A DNA stretch of 18,787 nucleotides from Candidatus Flexifilum affinis (GTDB lineage Bacteria; Chloroflexota; Anaerolineae; Aggregatilineales; Phototrophicaceae), in assembly GCA_016713325.1 (NCBI GenBank), contig JADJPJ010000044.1:1-18787 (forward strand). The letters are read 5' to 3'. A model generated the notes under the pieces. That model had not been told where the DNA came from. It was given only the letters and a program-made list of their open reading frames with translations, and ran no database searches. Below, piece by piece: positions 1 to 8,210 of the stretch; the stretch's first letter is position 1, and every line of letters starts with the position of its first letter. A program made the translations under genes and the position numbers.

Positions 1-439
1 CGTCGCGGTAGATGCCCGCCGAAGGTCAGATAGTCGACCAGATGGCCGCATTCGGCGGGATGTCAGCCCCGCTCGACCGAAGTCCAGACGGACCTGGATG
101 GTGTTCTCGCCCTCGCGCAGATGATCGGTCAGGTCGAAGGAGAAGGGCACGTAGCCGCCGTCGTGGTCGCCCAGGGTGGCCCGTTGATCGATGCCGTGCT
201 GGCGGTCATCGCCCCGTCGAAGTCGATGGCGACGCCGGCCCTGGCGCAGTTTCCGGCGGGGTGGTAACGCGGTAAGTCGGGGATAGACTGGTATTCCTGG
301 TTGCTCGAAGTTGCGCAGCGGCAGGGTGATGTTGGCGTGCGGCAGCGTGACCAGCTCGAAAGCGTCATCGGACGCGCTGTCGGGGAGCGCTCGCGGCGCA
401 TGGGGCCAAATCGGCAACTGAAACTGAAGATGGGCGCAT
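1..439 (-). CDS. Glycoside hydrolase family 2 (beta-galactosidase-like), N-terminal sugar-binding domain, partial
   Basis: The gene enters from the left edge and only its first ~145 codons are present. Reconciled across frames, the protein shows the jelly-roll sugar-binding domain that opens GH2 enzymes: an early FELVTLPH stretch (canonical W.PVTLPHDW), then VAIDFDGAMTAS, SINGATLGDHDGGYVPFSFD, LTDHLREGENTIQVRLD, and finally HLVDYLTFGG next to the window edge, which matches the VDYLTFGGIYRD segment of the family. The catalytic barrel lies outside the window, so the substrate (beta-galactoside, glucuronide or mannoside) cannot be fixed. The start is the ATG at 439-437, chosen because a strong AGGAGG lies 7 bases upstream. 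At least three single-base indels break the frame within 430 bases; since the family signature continues each time, I read these as sequence errors, though a pseudogene is possible. No signal peptide is evident. Confidence 0.65.
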
Positions 440-446
440 GAAGATG

Positions 447-452
447 CCTCCT
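447..452 (-). promoter_or_regulatory. Shine-Dalgarno site of the GH2 gene
   Basis: AGGAGG on the minus strand, 7 bases before an ATG. It fixes the start of the GH2 gene even though the reading frame from that ATG is soon broken by an indel. Confidence 0.6.
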
Positions 453-589
453 GAAAGGGTCTTGAGCGAACAATGGCGAGATTACGTAGCGCGGGGCGGC
501 GATGTCGCTGATGTTTTATGCAGCCTGTGACCATCAGGGGCGAGGCGCTCTTTGCGAAAGCCAGGCCCGTCCAGTGATGGGGCGGGCGG

Positions 590-606
590 GGCGAGGCGAC
601 CTCGCC
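590..606. other. Perfect 7-bp hairpin downstream of the lipoprotein gene
   Basis: GGCGAGG-CGA-CCTCGCC forms a perfect 7-bp stem with a 3-base loop, about 45 bases beyond the lipoprotein stop on the minus strand. No T-run follows on either strand, so it may be only an RNA 3' stabiliser or a weak terminator. The rest of 453-650 shows nothing recognisable. Confidence 0.3.
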
Positions 607-650
607 ATCAACCTTGGGCCTCGCTCCTCGTTAGCCGGGAGCTTCTTGCG

Positions 651-1308
651 TCACAGCTGACCAGAAAAACTGCCCGGACGAAAATCATACGCGTAAGCGC
701 CAGCAGCAGATCGGTCAGCCCGTCCTGGAGTGGTCAGCGTCTGGCTGCCGGGCGACGTCTCGACGGTGATGGTGTACTGGAACAGGTCGGGGCGCGGCGG
801 CGGCGGTGAACACTCCTGAATGCCGAGGGGAAATGTCTCGCTGAGCATCGCCGCGATGGCGCGTCGACTTCACCTCCGGACTGACGCGGCTTACGCCGTC
901 ACGGATCAGCCGGCCATCACCGCCCATACAGGGTGATGTTGAGCGGCGTGCCGGAGACGCCTCCCTGCTGGTAGTAGCTGACGATGTTGATGGAGAAGGT
1001 AGGCGCGTCGGCGGGTTCGCAGTGCCGGTGGTGCTGGCGGTGACGAGCGTGCCCGGCAGCGGCGCGCCCATCGTCTCGGCGACGCCGGTTGGCGGAGCTC
1101 GAGCGGCGCGTCCTTCGACGGTGGCGACCGGGGTGGCGCCTGCCGGTCACCGGCGCTCGCTCAGGGGGGGTTCGGGCGTGGCCGAGGGGGCAGACTGGCC
1201 GACGCAAGCGAGCAGCACAAGGCTCAGCAGGCCGGGAAGAAGACGACGCTGGACGTGCTCCGTTTCCGCAATGTCTCGGTGACGAGACGATCTCACGAAG
1301 TGATCCAT
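651..1308 (-). CDS. Putative lipoprotein with emfourin-like C-terminal domain, frameshifted
   Basis: The ATG at 1308 opens a frame with a basic N-terminus, a hydrophobic core and a lipobox (LSLVLLAC, then VGQSAPSATPEPP), so the mature protein should be lipid-anchored outside the membrane. The frame breaks right after the Pro-rich stretch. Downstream pieces in other frames join up as FSINIVSYYQQGGVSGTPLN, then DGRLIRDGVSRVSPEV, AAIAAMLSETFPLG, PDLFQYTITVE and TTQDGLTDLLLAL. This order (a strand with GG.SG.PL, an SPE helix, then PD.FQYTITVE and a C-terminal helix) resembles the emfourin family, small proteins first described as protealysin inhibitors. Depending on the final indel, the gene ends at 651 or continues in another frame to 608. 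Its neighbour upstream is the cohesin protein (start 2669, end 1365), in the same orientation with a 56-base gap, suggesting co-transcription. The emfourin assignment is by eye only. Confidence 0.5.
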
Positions 1309-1364
1309 ACTGGCAAGTCTACGACAAAACGGCTTGATGCACAGCTGAATTCAGTACTGCCGGC

Positions 1365-2669
1365 CTATTCGCTTTCTTTATGGATACGAGGCCGCCCACT
1401 CCCGACCGGCAAGAGTCGCGTTTCTTCGCCGGTGAACGGGTTGACATGAAGACCGTCGGCGCTGCCAGTCGTCCAGCCGGCGGTGATACAGGACGGTCCG
1501 ATCGTCCAGCCAGTCGGAGGCGACGCCCGCGTGCCGGCGATGATCGCGCCAACGGCATAGCGGACGACCCCAGGTGGGATCTCCACGTTGGCGTACCCGG
1601 CGATCCAGTCCCCGGATGGCGACAGGACCGGCCCGACGATCTCGAAGTCGCGTTGGGGATCTGCCGCCGGTCCCGGTCGCCAGGTCGATCTCGATATTCC
1701 AGCGAGCCGGTGATGTTGGACTTTGGAAGATGATGCTGGCCGTCGGTCAAGTCCAGGTCGGGGAAATAGTCTTCCCGCTGGTCGAACTGGGTCAGATTGC
1801 GCAGCCTGACGTCGAAGTTGAGCACGTAAATATCCCAGTTGCGGTGGCGTCGGACGCGAAAGCGATGCGCGTGCCATCCGGGCTGAAGGCGCCGTGCCGC
1901 TCCCTGGTCCGGGTAGTCGGTCAGCCGCGGCGTTTCCGACCGGTATTAGGTCGTACAGGAACAGATCGGCGGGCGCGCTGGTCGCGGGCTGGTGAAGACC
2001 ACCCAGTTCCGGAAATGTCCGGGTCATAGGTTTGTCCTGCCGAGACCAGCATCGTCCACCTGGCGCGCGGGATCGTACAGGTACAGGTCCAGGTCGCGGG
2101 TGAAGACGATCCGCTCGCCGTCGAGGGATCGCCGCGCGGTTCCGGGGGTGGGCGGGATCGGCGTGGGCGGAATGGCGGTCGCGCCGGCCTCGATGGTCAC
2201 CAGCCCGCCGAAGAAGACGGTGCTCAGCGGCGGGATCGCCGATCTCCAGGGCTTCCAGGGCGATCGGGGTTGTGCCTGGCGCCAGCGCTGTGACCTGCAG
2301 CGAGAAGAGGACGTCGTCCGTCGGCGCGCTGCTGCCCAGCGATACGGCCACCATCATGATCGTTCCGGCCTCGCTGTCGACGGGCCCCTCGTCCGCGAAC
2401 ATCGCCTCACCCAGGTATCCGCCCAGATCCCAACCGTCCACCCGCAGCAGCGCCGGGTCGAACAGCAGCGTGATGCTGAAGGCCGAGCAGCGCGTTGTGC
2501 CGCAGTCCACAATGGCTTCCAGGACGGCGGAGTCTCCGACCTGAAGCGTCGGCGGAGCGAAGCGTCAGCGTCGCCCGATCCTGCGCGGCGGCCGGGGCGG
2601 TCAACAGCGCCAGGATCAGCAGCAGCGGCAGTTCGCGCCGGAAGAGCCGGCGAAGAATTCGAAGGGCAT
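1365..2669 (-). CDS. Secreted cohesin-domain protein with TolB-like (PD40) beta-propeller, frameshifted
   Basis: Reconciling frames gives a signal peptide (LRILRRLFRRELPLLLILAL, then LTAPAAA before QDRATL) and a cohesin-type domain. The latter is clearest in 2250-2510: LQVGDSAVLEAIVDCGTTR, FSITLLFDPALLRVDGWDLG, VAVSLGSSAPTDDVLFSLQV and TALAPGTTPIALEALEIGD, the strand order of the cohesin fold. A Pro-rich linker (IPPTPIPPTPGT) follows, then PD40/TolB-like propeller blades: GERIVFTRDLDLYLYDP, NWVVFTSPRDQRAPADLFLY, NWDIYVLNFDVRLRNLTQF and VGPVLSPSGDWIAGYANVEI. Cohesins dock dockerin-bearing partners or hold extracellular complexes; the propeller may bind proteins or glycans. About half a dozen indels are needed. 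The start is near the ATG at 2669, but the signal-peptide frame is offset from it by one indel, so the exact N-terminus is uncertain. No dockerin is visible in this window. Confidence 0.7.
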
Positions 2670-2921
2670 GGTGTTGGGTGGTACGGGTTGGAATTCATGT
2701 CGGTCTCGCTGTGAAGGGCGCAGGCGATCGTCGAGTGGTGTCTGAGTCAACCCCGGCCAAACGTCTGCCAAACAGACTTTCGGGAGAATTTCACACACGG
2801 CAAACGCTGAACCCCTATAATGATCGTGCACGTTGATTACAGGCCGGTGACGTCGGCGAAAATGCTCACCAGGAACGTCTCCGCCACCTGTTCGCTTCAT
2901 GTTGACTTCAATGGGAACCCT
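2670..2921. other. Intergenic region between divergent genes
   Basis: This spacer separates the minus-strand cohesin protein from the plus-strand receiver-kinase and must hold both promoters. A plus-strand TATAAT is present (listed separately). I see no convincing coding potential, tRNA or repeat. Confidence 0.5.
2816..2821 (+). promoter_or_regulatory. Candidate -10 box (TATAAT) for the receiver-histidine kinase gene
   Basis: A perfect TATAAT lies ~100 bases before the kinase start in otherwise GC-rich DNA. No good -35 is found at the standard 16-18 base spacing (only TTTCAC/TTCACA at 20 or more), so it may be a weak or extended promoter, implying a ~95-base 5' leader. Confidence 0.35.
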
Positions 2922-4012
2922 ATGACGACTGTGCCGCCGGTTGCCTCAAACTACACCATCCTCGTCGTCGACGACACGCCGGCGAACCTGAGCGTGCTCG
3001 CCTTCATGCTTCAGCAAGAGGGCTTCCCGCGTCCGCACGGCCACCAATGGCGGCGCCGCGCTGAAAGCCGTACAGCTTGAACTCCCCGACCTCATCCTGC
3101 TGGAAATTCGCATGCCGGACATGGACGGCTACGAGTTATGTGTGCAGTCCAAGGCTGATCCGGTGACGCAGAACGTCCCGGTCATCTTCATCAGCGCTGG
3201 ACAATGTCGAGGACAAGATCAAGGCGTTCAGGCCGGCGGCGTGGATTACATCACCAAGCCCTTCCATGTCGAAGAAGTTGTCGCCCGCGTGCGCGCCCAC
3301 CTCACCCTGCAAGACCAGCGCCGGGCCATCGAGCGGCTGAACAACCTGAAGGACGACCTGCTCCACATCGTTGCCCACGACCTGAAGAACCCGATCAGCA
3401 TCATCCGGGGCTACACGGAACTCCTGCTGGCGGGAGACGCTCCGCTGGAACCGGAAGCTGGCCTGCGCAAGATCCACGCGACTTCCGACCAGATGCTGCG
3501 GTTGGTCACGGCGCTGCTCGATTATGGTCACTTGAACGGGCATGCCGCTGAATTTGACGCTGGAACCGATGGACCGCCTGTTGGCCGACTGTGTCCAGTC
3601 TTTCGCCCTCAGCGCCCGCGAGAAGCGGATCGCCGTCTCTGCCAGCGAATCGCCCTCGGCGGATATTCAGGCGTCGATCGACCGGGAGCGCATGGAACAG
3701 GCGGTGTGCAATCTGATCGGGCAACGCCATCAAGTACCGGCGAAGGCGGACAGGTCGAGGTGTCGTTGACCGTCGAGGGGCCATGTCGTGATCGCCGTGA
3801 CCGATACCGGCTTCGGGGAATCGCCCCGAGCACCTGCCGCATCTCTTCAGCGTTTCTACCGGGTGCCGCAGCAGGCTGGCGCGGCGCGCGTCAGCGGGAC
3901 CGGGCTGGGGTTGGCCATCGTCAAGCTGATCGTCGAACTGCACGACGGGACGGTGAGCGTTGAGAGTGAGGTCGGCGTGGGCGGTCAGTTCACCATCCGG
4001 TTGCCGCGCTAG
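2922..4012 (+). CDS. Receiver-histidine kinase (REC-HisKA-HATPase), frameshifted
   Basis: A ~363-residue cytoplasmic two-component protein with an N-terminal receiver and a C-terminal kinase, no membrane segment or sensor domain; such proteins usually relay a signal from a partner kinase. Receiver: YTILVVDDTPANLSVLAFML (acidic DD pocket), LLEIRMPDMDGYEL, VIFISA and VDYITKPF (conserved Lys). The residue aligned with the phospho-acceptor Asp is Glu (codon 3103-3105). HisKA: LHIVAHDLKNPISIIRGYTE with the phospho-accepting His. HATPase: N-box near 3700-3740 (AVCNLIGNAIKYTGEGG after reconciliation), VTDTGFGIAPEHLPHLFQRF, and SGTGLGLAIVKLIVELH near the end. The ATG at 2922 precedes the first receiver strand by only ten residues. 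At least six indels interrupt the frame (around 3028, 3198, 3228, 3545, 3720 and 3820). All of them restore family motifs, so the native gene is probably intact. Confidence 0.8.
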
Positions 4013-4065
4013 ACGAACTGATCCGATCAAGATCGACTATTCGGCCATCGCCGGGCAAAATGGAT

Positions 4066-4095
4066 CCGTGGGACGGTTCGGGAACCGCCCCGCGG
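4066..4095. terminator. Hairpin between convergent genes
   Basis: CCGTGGGACGGTTC and GAACCGCCCCGCGG pair at 13 of 14 positions (one A-C mismatch, one G-T) around a GG loop. It sits between the ends of the plus-strand kinase (4012) and the minus-strand MFS gene (~4110). A short TTTT lies ~10 bases beyond it on the minus strand. A bidirectional terminator is plausible, but there is no classical U-run. Confidence 0.4.
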
Positions 4096-4109
4096 ACACC
4101 TCACATATG

Positions 4110-5500
4110 TCAGATAGCCCCTACGCCGCTTCCCCGCCCTTGGCCTGATCCTCGCCAGCGCCAGGACGAACAGCACCCCATGATGACCGCCCACAGGAAA
4201 AACGGCGCGCTCGGCCCCTGCCACTGGAAGATCGCCCCGCCAATGATCGGCGCCATGGCGTTGGCGGCGCTCAGGAACGACGCGCTGATCCCCAGCATTC
4301 CCCCTCGTTCCGACGGATCGACCTTTTTGGTGATCTGGCTGTTGATCGCCGGCTGAAGGATGCCGCCGCCGATCGCCGCCGGGAGCATGGCCACCAGCAG
4401 CACCGCGATCCCCCCCCAACCCGTGTTCTCGTCGGACGGCAGATCGATGGCGATGTCCTGGGTGACCGGCGTCTCGCCTGGTTGCGTTCGGGTGGTCAGC
4501 TCTGCCGCCACCGTTTCGCGCGAGTACCACGGCACCGGTTGGGCCGGCACCAGGGCCGTCAGCAGCAGGCCGACCGTCAGCGCCCCCAGACCCAGATAGA
4601 TCAGCTTGCGGTCGCCGAGCGATTTACTCCACTTGCCGATGAAGTAGCCCTGGACCATGACGACGATCAGGCCGACGTAGACGAACAGCGCCGAGTTGCT
4701 GGAGGCATTCATGCCCAGCTTGCTCCGGCGTGAACAACGAGAGGATCTGCTCCAGCCCGCCGAAGGCATCTGCGCGCGAACATCAGGATCAGCAGAATGC
4801 CGACACCCGGCAGGGTGAGGGCGCGGAACATGGCGCCGAAACTGATCGCCGCTTTACTCGTCGACGTCCCGCGCTTTTCGGGCGGATTGGTCTCGGGGAG
4901 TACGAAGATGGTCAGCAGGATGGAGATGAGCGAGAATCCGGCAGCGACGAAGGCCGGCACATGGTAGTTGTTGCCGCTCAGTCCCAGCGAGATGAAGGCG
5001 ATCACCGGCCCGACGATGAAGCCCAGACCGAACGCGGCGCCCAGCAGGCCCAGGCCCTGGGTGCGCGTCTTGTCGGTGGTGCTGTCGGTGATGATGGCCT
5101 GCGCGGTCGAAATGTTCGCGCCGGAAAGCCCGTCGAGCGCTCGCGAAATGAAGAGCAGGAGCAGCGTGTTGGAAACGCCGAGGATCAGGAAGCCGATCAG
5201 CGTGCCGATCTGGCTGATGATCAGGATCGGCTTGCGCCCGTAGCGGTCGGATAGGCGGCCCAGGATCGGCGCGCCGATGAACTGCATGACCGGGTAGGTC
5301 GCTCCAAGGATGCCGATGGTGGCCGCGTCCGCCTGGAAGGAGGCGGCGTACAGTGGCAGCAGAGGGATGATGATGGTCAGGCCCAGCAGATCGATGAGGA
5401 CGACGAGGAAGACCGGAAATATCTTCTTGAAGTCGAGCTTATCGTCAGCAGGAACGGATGCGGAGCGCGGCGGGTTAGTCGCCATTGCTGTCGATACCAC
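4110..5500 (-). CDS. Major facilitator superfamily exporter (DHA1/TetA-like), one internal frameshift
   Basis: Twelve-helix proton-driven transporter of the drug:H+ antiporter-1 type. The N-terminal half (4709-5500) has a soluble start, TM1 (FPVFLVVLIDLLGLTIIIPL) and motif A (GRLSDRYGRKPI, residues ~81-92) in the TM2-TM3 loop, then RALDGLSGANISTAQAIITD, typical of TetA-like carriers. The C-terminal half (4110-4730) holds MNASSNSALFVYVGLIVVMV, a ~35-residue hydrophilic insertion before TM9/10 and PAINSQITKKVDPSERGGML. One indel near 4740-4770 splits the halves. Another near the C-terminus leaves the exact stop uncertain (4110, 4126 or 4027). Start is GTG at 5500 or ATG at 5485; neither has a strong Shine-Dalgarno. 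It begins 44 bases after the GH13 stop in the same direction, so it is probably the last gene of the maltodextrin operon. Substrate unknown: drug, or possibly sugar efflux. Confidence 0.8.
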
Positions 5501-5544
5501 TTTCTAGGGAGCTGTACTGCTCCCAGGGGACCAGGGCAGGAGGA

Positions 5545-7169
5545 TCAGCCCTGGCGCGATCTGCGCTCCTGAATGAGCGCTCGGTAGAAGTCTAGCACAT
5601 CCCTATTCTGGTCGTCATCCCAGATCATCGGCATGCGGCTGGCGTCCAGCCCAATGGCGCTGCTGACCCCTTCCGCCTGCGACAGCCCGACCTCGGTGCC
5701 GTAGTAGAGGATGGGCGGTCCCGGCAGGGCGAACTGCGCTTGCGCGGCCGCCTTCAGCGCCTCGACGTCACCGCCGGCGATATACAGGAAGCGGTCCATG
5801 TCGTGGTTGTCGAGGAAGGTCGGCAGCACGAAGTCGGCATGGAAGTAGTCCCGGTGCGACGCGAAGCGCTGGGCAAGGTGCGCCGGCTCCAGCGTCTTCC
5901 AGCCGTAGACCTGGCGCAGCGCCTGGGCGGCCAGGAAGTCGAGCGTGCCGTCGAGTTTGCCCTCGTAGCTGCGCATGACATTGGGCGCCTCGATGATTTC
6001 GCCGAAGATGAACGACTCGGGGTTGGCCTCGCGGCAGGCGGCGCGGAACTCCCACCAGAAGGACGGCGCCACGCCCATGGCGTAATCCAGCCGGTAGCCG
6101 TCGGCGCCGAACTCGTGGATCCAGCGACGGGCGGTGTCGAGCATCCACTGCTTCGCGCCCTCGTCGGCCAGGTTGACCTGCGGCATGGTGGCCACGCCAA
6201 AGAAGGTGCGGTATCCGACGGGCGAATCGTCGAAGCTGAACCAGGAGCGGTATGGGCTGGACGGGTTGTGCAGCGCCTCCTGGAAGATGGGACTCTGATT
6301 GGAGATGTGGTTGCAGACCAGATCGAGCACCACCCGGATGCCGCGGTCGTGCGCCTGCCGGATGAAGTGGCGCAGCGCCTCATTGCCGCCATAGCGCGCC
6401 ATGATCTGCGCGTAATCGGCGACATCGTAGCCATGATGCGTCGGCGATTCCCAGGGCGGGGACAGCCATATAGCGTCGCAGCCCAGGCGGGCGATGTGGT
6501 CGAGCTTCTCCGCAGCACCCCACAGCGTGCCGCCGCAGAAAGCCCGCAGGTTGCTGGTCTGCGTCCAGCCGCGTCCGCCGCCGGGGTAGAAGCGGTCGAT
6601 CAGCAGGTGATACATGACCATTTGCTTCGCCCACTCCGGAGCGCGGTAGGTGTCCACCCGGTAGGCGAATGTCATGCCGTGCGGATCGCCGGCCGGCTCG
6701 GTCGCGGCCAGTGTCGGTTCGGTTTTCTTGCTGAAGTAGGCGCTGGCCGCCCGCTCCACGGTGCGCCGCGCGTCCGGGTAGTCGGCGAACAGCTCGTGCT
6801 CGGCATTCCAGGCGCTGATCCGGTAGCGCACGGTCGTGCCATCGACCTGCGGCGGCAGCGTCGCCTGCCAGCGCGTGAGGTAGCTCCAGGTCAGCAGATC
6901 CCAGACGGTCTCGACGGCCTGCATCGGCGTGACACTGCCGCGCGTCGCCGTTCCCCGGCTGCCTTCAGGCGTGCTGCCATCAGACGTGTAGTAGACGGCG
7001 ACATTTGCCGCGCCGCTGTCCTCGCCGGTCAGCGCCTCGATGGTGACCGGCTGCCCCGGCTCGGGTCGCGCGGGGCTATCTCCCCCCGGGGTTGAATCCC
7101 CCGCCGCCCGACACGGTGATAGAGCAGCTTCAGCGCGTCGGTGGAGAGAGTGCCAAAGATGTGATCCAC
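5545..7169 (-). CDS. GH13 alpha-amylase family enzyme (cyclomaltodextrinase/neopullulanase-like), one frameshift
   Basis: A ~540-residue enzyme expected to hydrolyse alpha-1,4-glucans. It has an N-terminal beta-sandwich (VTIEALTGED, NVAVYYTSDGSTP, TVRYRISAWN) followed by the catalytic barrel starting at WAKQMVMYHLLIDRFYPGG. All four GH13 regions are present: DLVCNH (I), GADGYRLDYA (II, nucleophile Asp at codon 6085-6087), IFGEII (III, acid/base Glu) and FLDNHD (IV, transition-state Asp). HHGYDVADY marks the substrate loop. There is no signal peptide, so it acts in the cytoplasm on imported maltodextrin. The start is GTG at 7169, chosen because AAGGA lies 8 bases upstream; the frame then shifts once in a C/G homopolymer near 7080-7100. 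The protein stops at LIQERRSRQG just after the barrel, so the usual C-terminal beta-sandwich (domain C) is missing. The gene follows malG in the same direction. Confidence 0.88.
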
Positions 7170-7189
7170 GGTGTGTCCTTGTACTGATA

Positions 7190-7268
7190 GTGCTGAGTGT
7201 AAAGTGCTGAGTGCTGAGTCAAACGACTGAGCGAGACCGCTGTTCACTCAGTCCTTTCTACTCAGCAC
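7190..7268. repeat. GTGCTGAGT repeats with an inverted copy, malG-GH13 spacer
   Basis: Three direct copies of GTGCTGAGT (7190-7198, 7204-7212, 7211-7219) and one inverted copy ACTCAGCAC (7260-7268), plus partial ACTCAGTC copies. The inverted copies could fold into a 9-10 bp stem in the message just ahead of the GH13 ribosome-binding site. Its role could be mRNA processing or attenuation within the operon, or it may be a dispersed intergenic element. Confidence 0.6.
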
Positions 7269-7282
7269 TCAGTCCTGCCACG

Positions 7283-8210
7283 CTACCCCTTCACCGCGCC
7301 GCTGGTCAGGCCGCCGACGATGTAACGCTGGAGCGAGATGTACAGCAGCACCACCGGTGTCGCCGCGATCAGCGACCCGGCCGCGAACACGCCCCAGTCG
7401 TTGGTGAACTCGCCTTCCACGAAATTGAACAGGCCAACCATCAGCGTCCACTTCTCGCGATCGGTGAGGATGATGCGCGCCAGCAGAAACTCGTTCAGCG
7501 TGCCGACAAAGATCAGGATGGACACGACGGCCAGCACCGGGGTGACCAACGGCAGGATGAGCAGACGGAAGGTCTGCCAGTGCGTCGCGCCGTCCACCAG
7601 CGCCGATTCGTCGATGTCACGCGGCACCGTGTCGAAGAACCCCTTCATCAGCCACACGTTCACGCCCATGCCGCCGGCCAGATAGACCAGGATCAGCCCG
7701 CCGTGCGTGTTCAGCGCGAAGAAGGGAATGTATTGTCCGAGCTGAAGCAGCAACAGGTACAACGCCACCATCGCGAGGATGTTGGGGAAGACCTGAATGA
7801 GCAGCGTGGTCAGCAGCAGCGTGCGCCGGCCCGAGAAGCGGAAACGCGAGAACGAGTAGGCGCTGACCGCGGGCCATAGCGACCGTCAGGACGGTGGTGA
7901 TGCCGGACACGGCCAGCGAGTTGAACATCCAGTTCCAGAACGGCACGGTCGGGTCATTGAAGAGCCGGTTGAAATTGGAAAACAGCTCCTCCACGCTGTC
8001 CACGTTCTGCGGGATGAACGTCTGACTGATCATCGAGCCGGTGGGGTTGAATGCCGCCGACATGATCCAGATCACCGGGAAGAGCGAAAAGGTCAGGGCG
8101 ACGCCGATGAACGCCCAGCGCAGGACGAGCGCCGGCACGTTCACGGGACGACGGGGGCGGCTGGGCCGCGCGGTGGTGACTGGCGCCAGCGAGACAGCTT
8201 GTTCAGACAT
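7283..8210 (-). CDS. malG: Maltodextrin ABC transporter permease, MalG-type, one frameshift
   Basis: Inner-membrane permease of the carbohydrate uptake-1 ABC family, partner of the adjacent MalF. After a ~25-residue cytoplasmic tail, TM1 is [21 protein letters not shown] periplasmic segment with [19 protein letters not shown] then leads into the transmembrane core. The EAA loop that contacts the ATPase is [17 protein letters not shown] with the following RLLILPL. The protein ends [11 protein letters not shown], typical of MalG. One indel near 7865-7880 breaks the frame; the missing stretch reads [20 protein letters not shown] and completes TM2-TM3. The start is ATG at 8210, 9 bases after GGAGG; a TTG at 8219 is an alternative. 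It overlaps the malF stop by 8 bases, so the two are translationally coupled. No malK follows. Confidence 0.9.

Noticed and set aside
2616..2900. Small minus-strand frame upstream of the cohesin gene
   Set aside because: It has no family motif and overlaps the intergenic promoter region; its tail overlaps the cohesin signal-peptide region in another frame.
5740..7095. A 451-codon plus-strand open frame
   Set aside because: It is antisense to the GH13 gene, which has all four catalytic motifs. The plus-strand product is Arg/Val/Gly-rich with no domain; this is a high-GC shadow.
7211..7879. A 222-codon plus-strand open frame
   Set aside because: It lies antisense to malG and is compositionally biased (Gln/His/Arg), without recognisable motifs.
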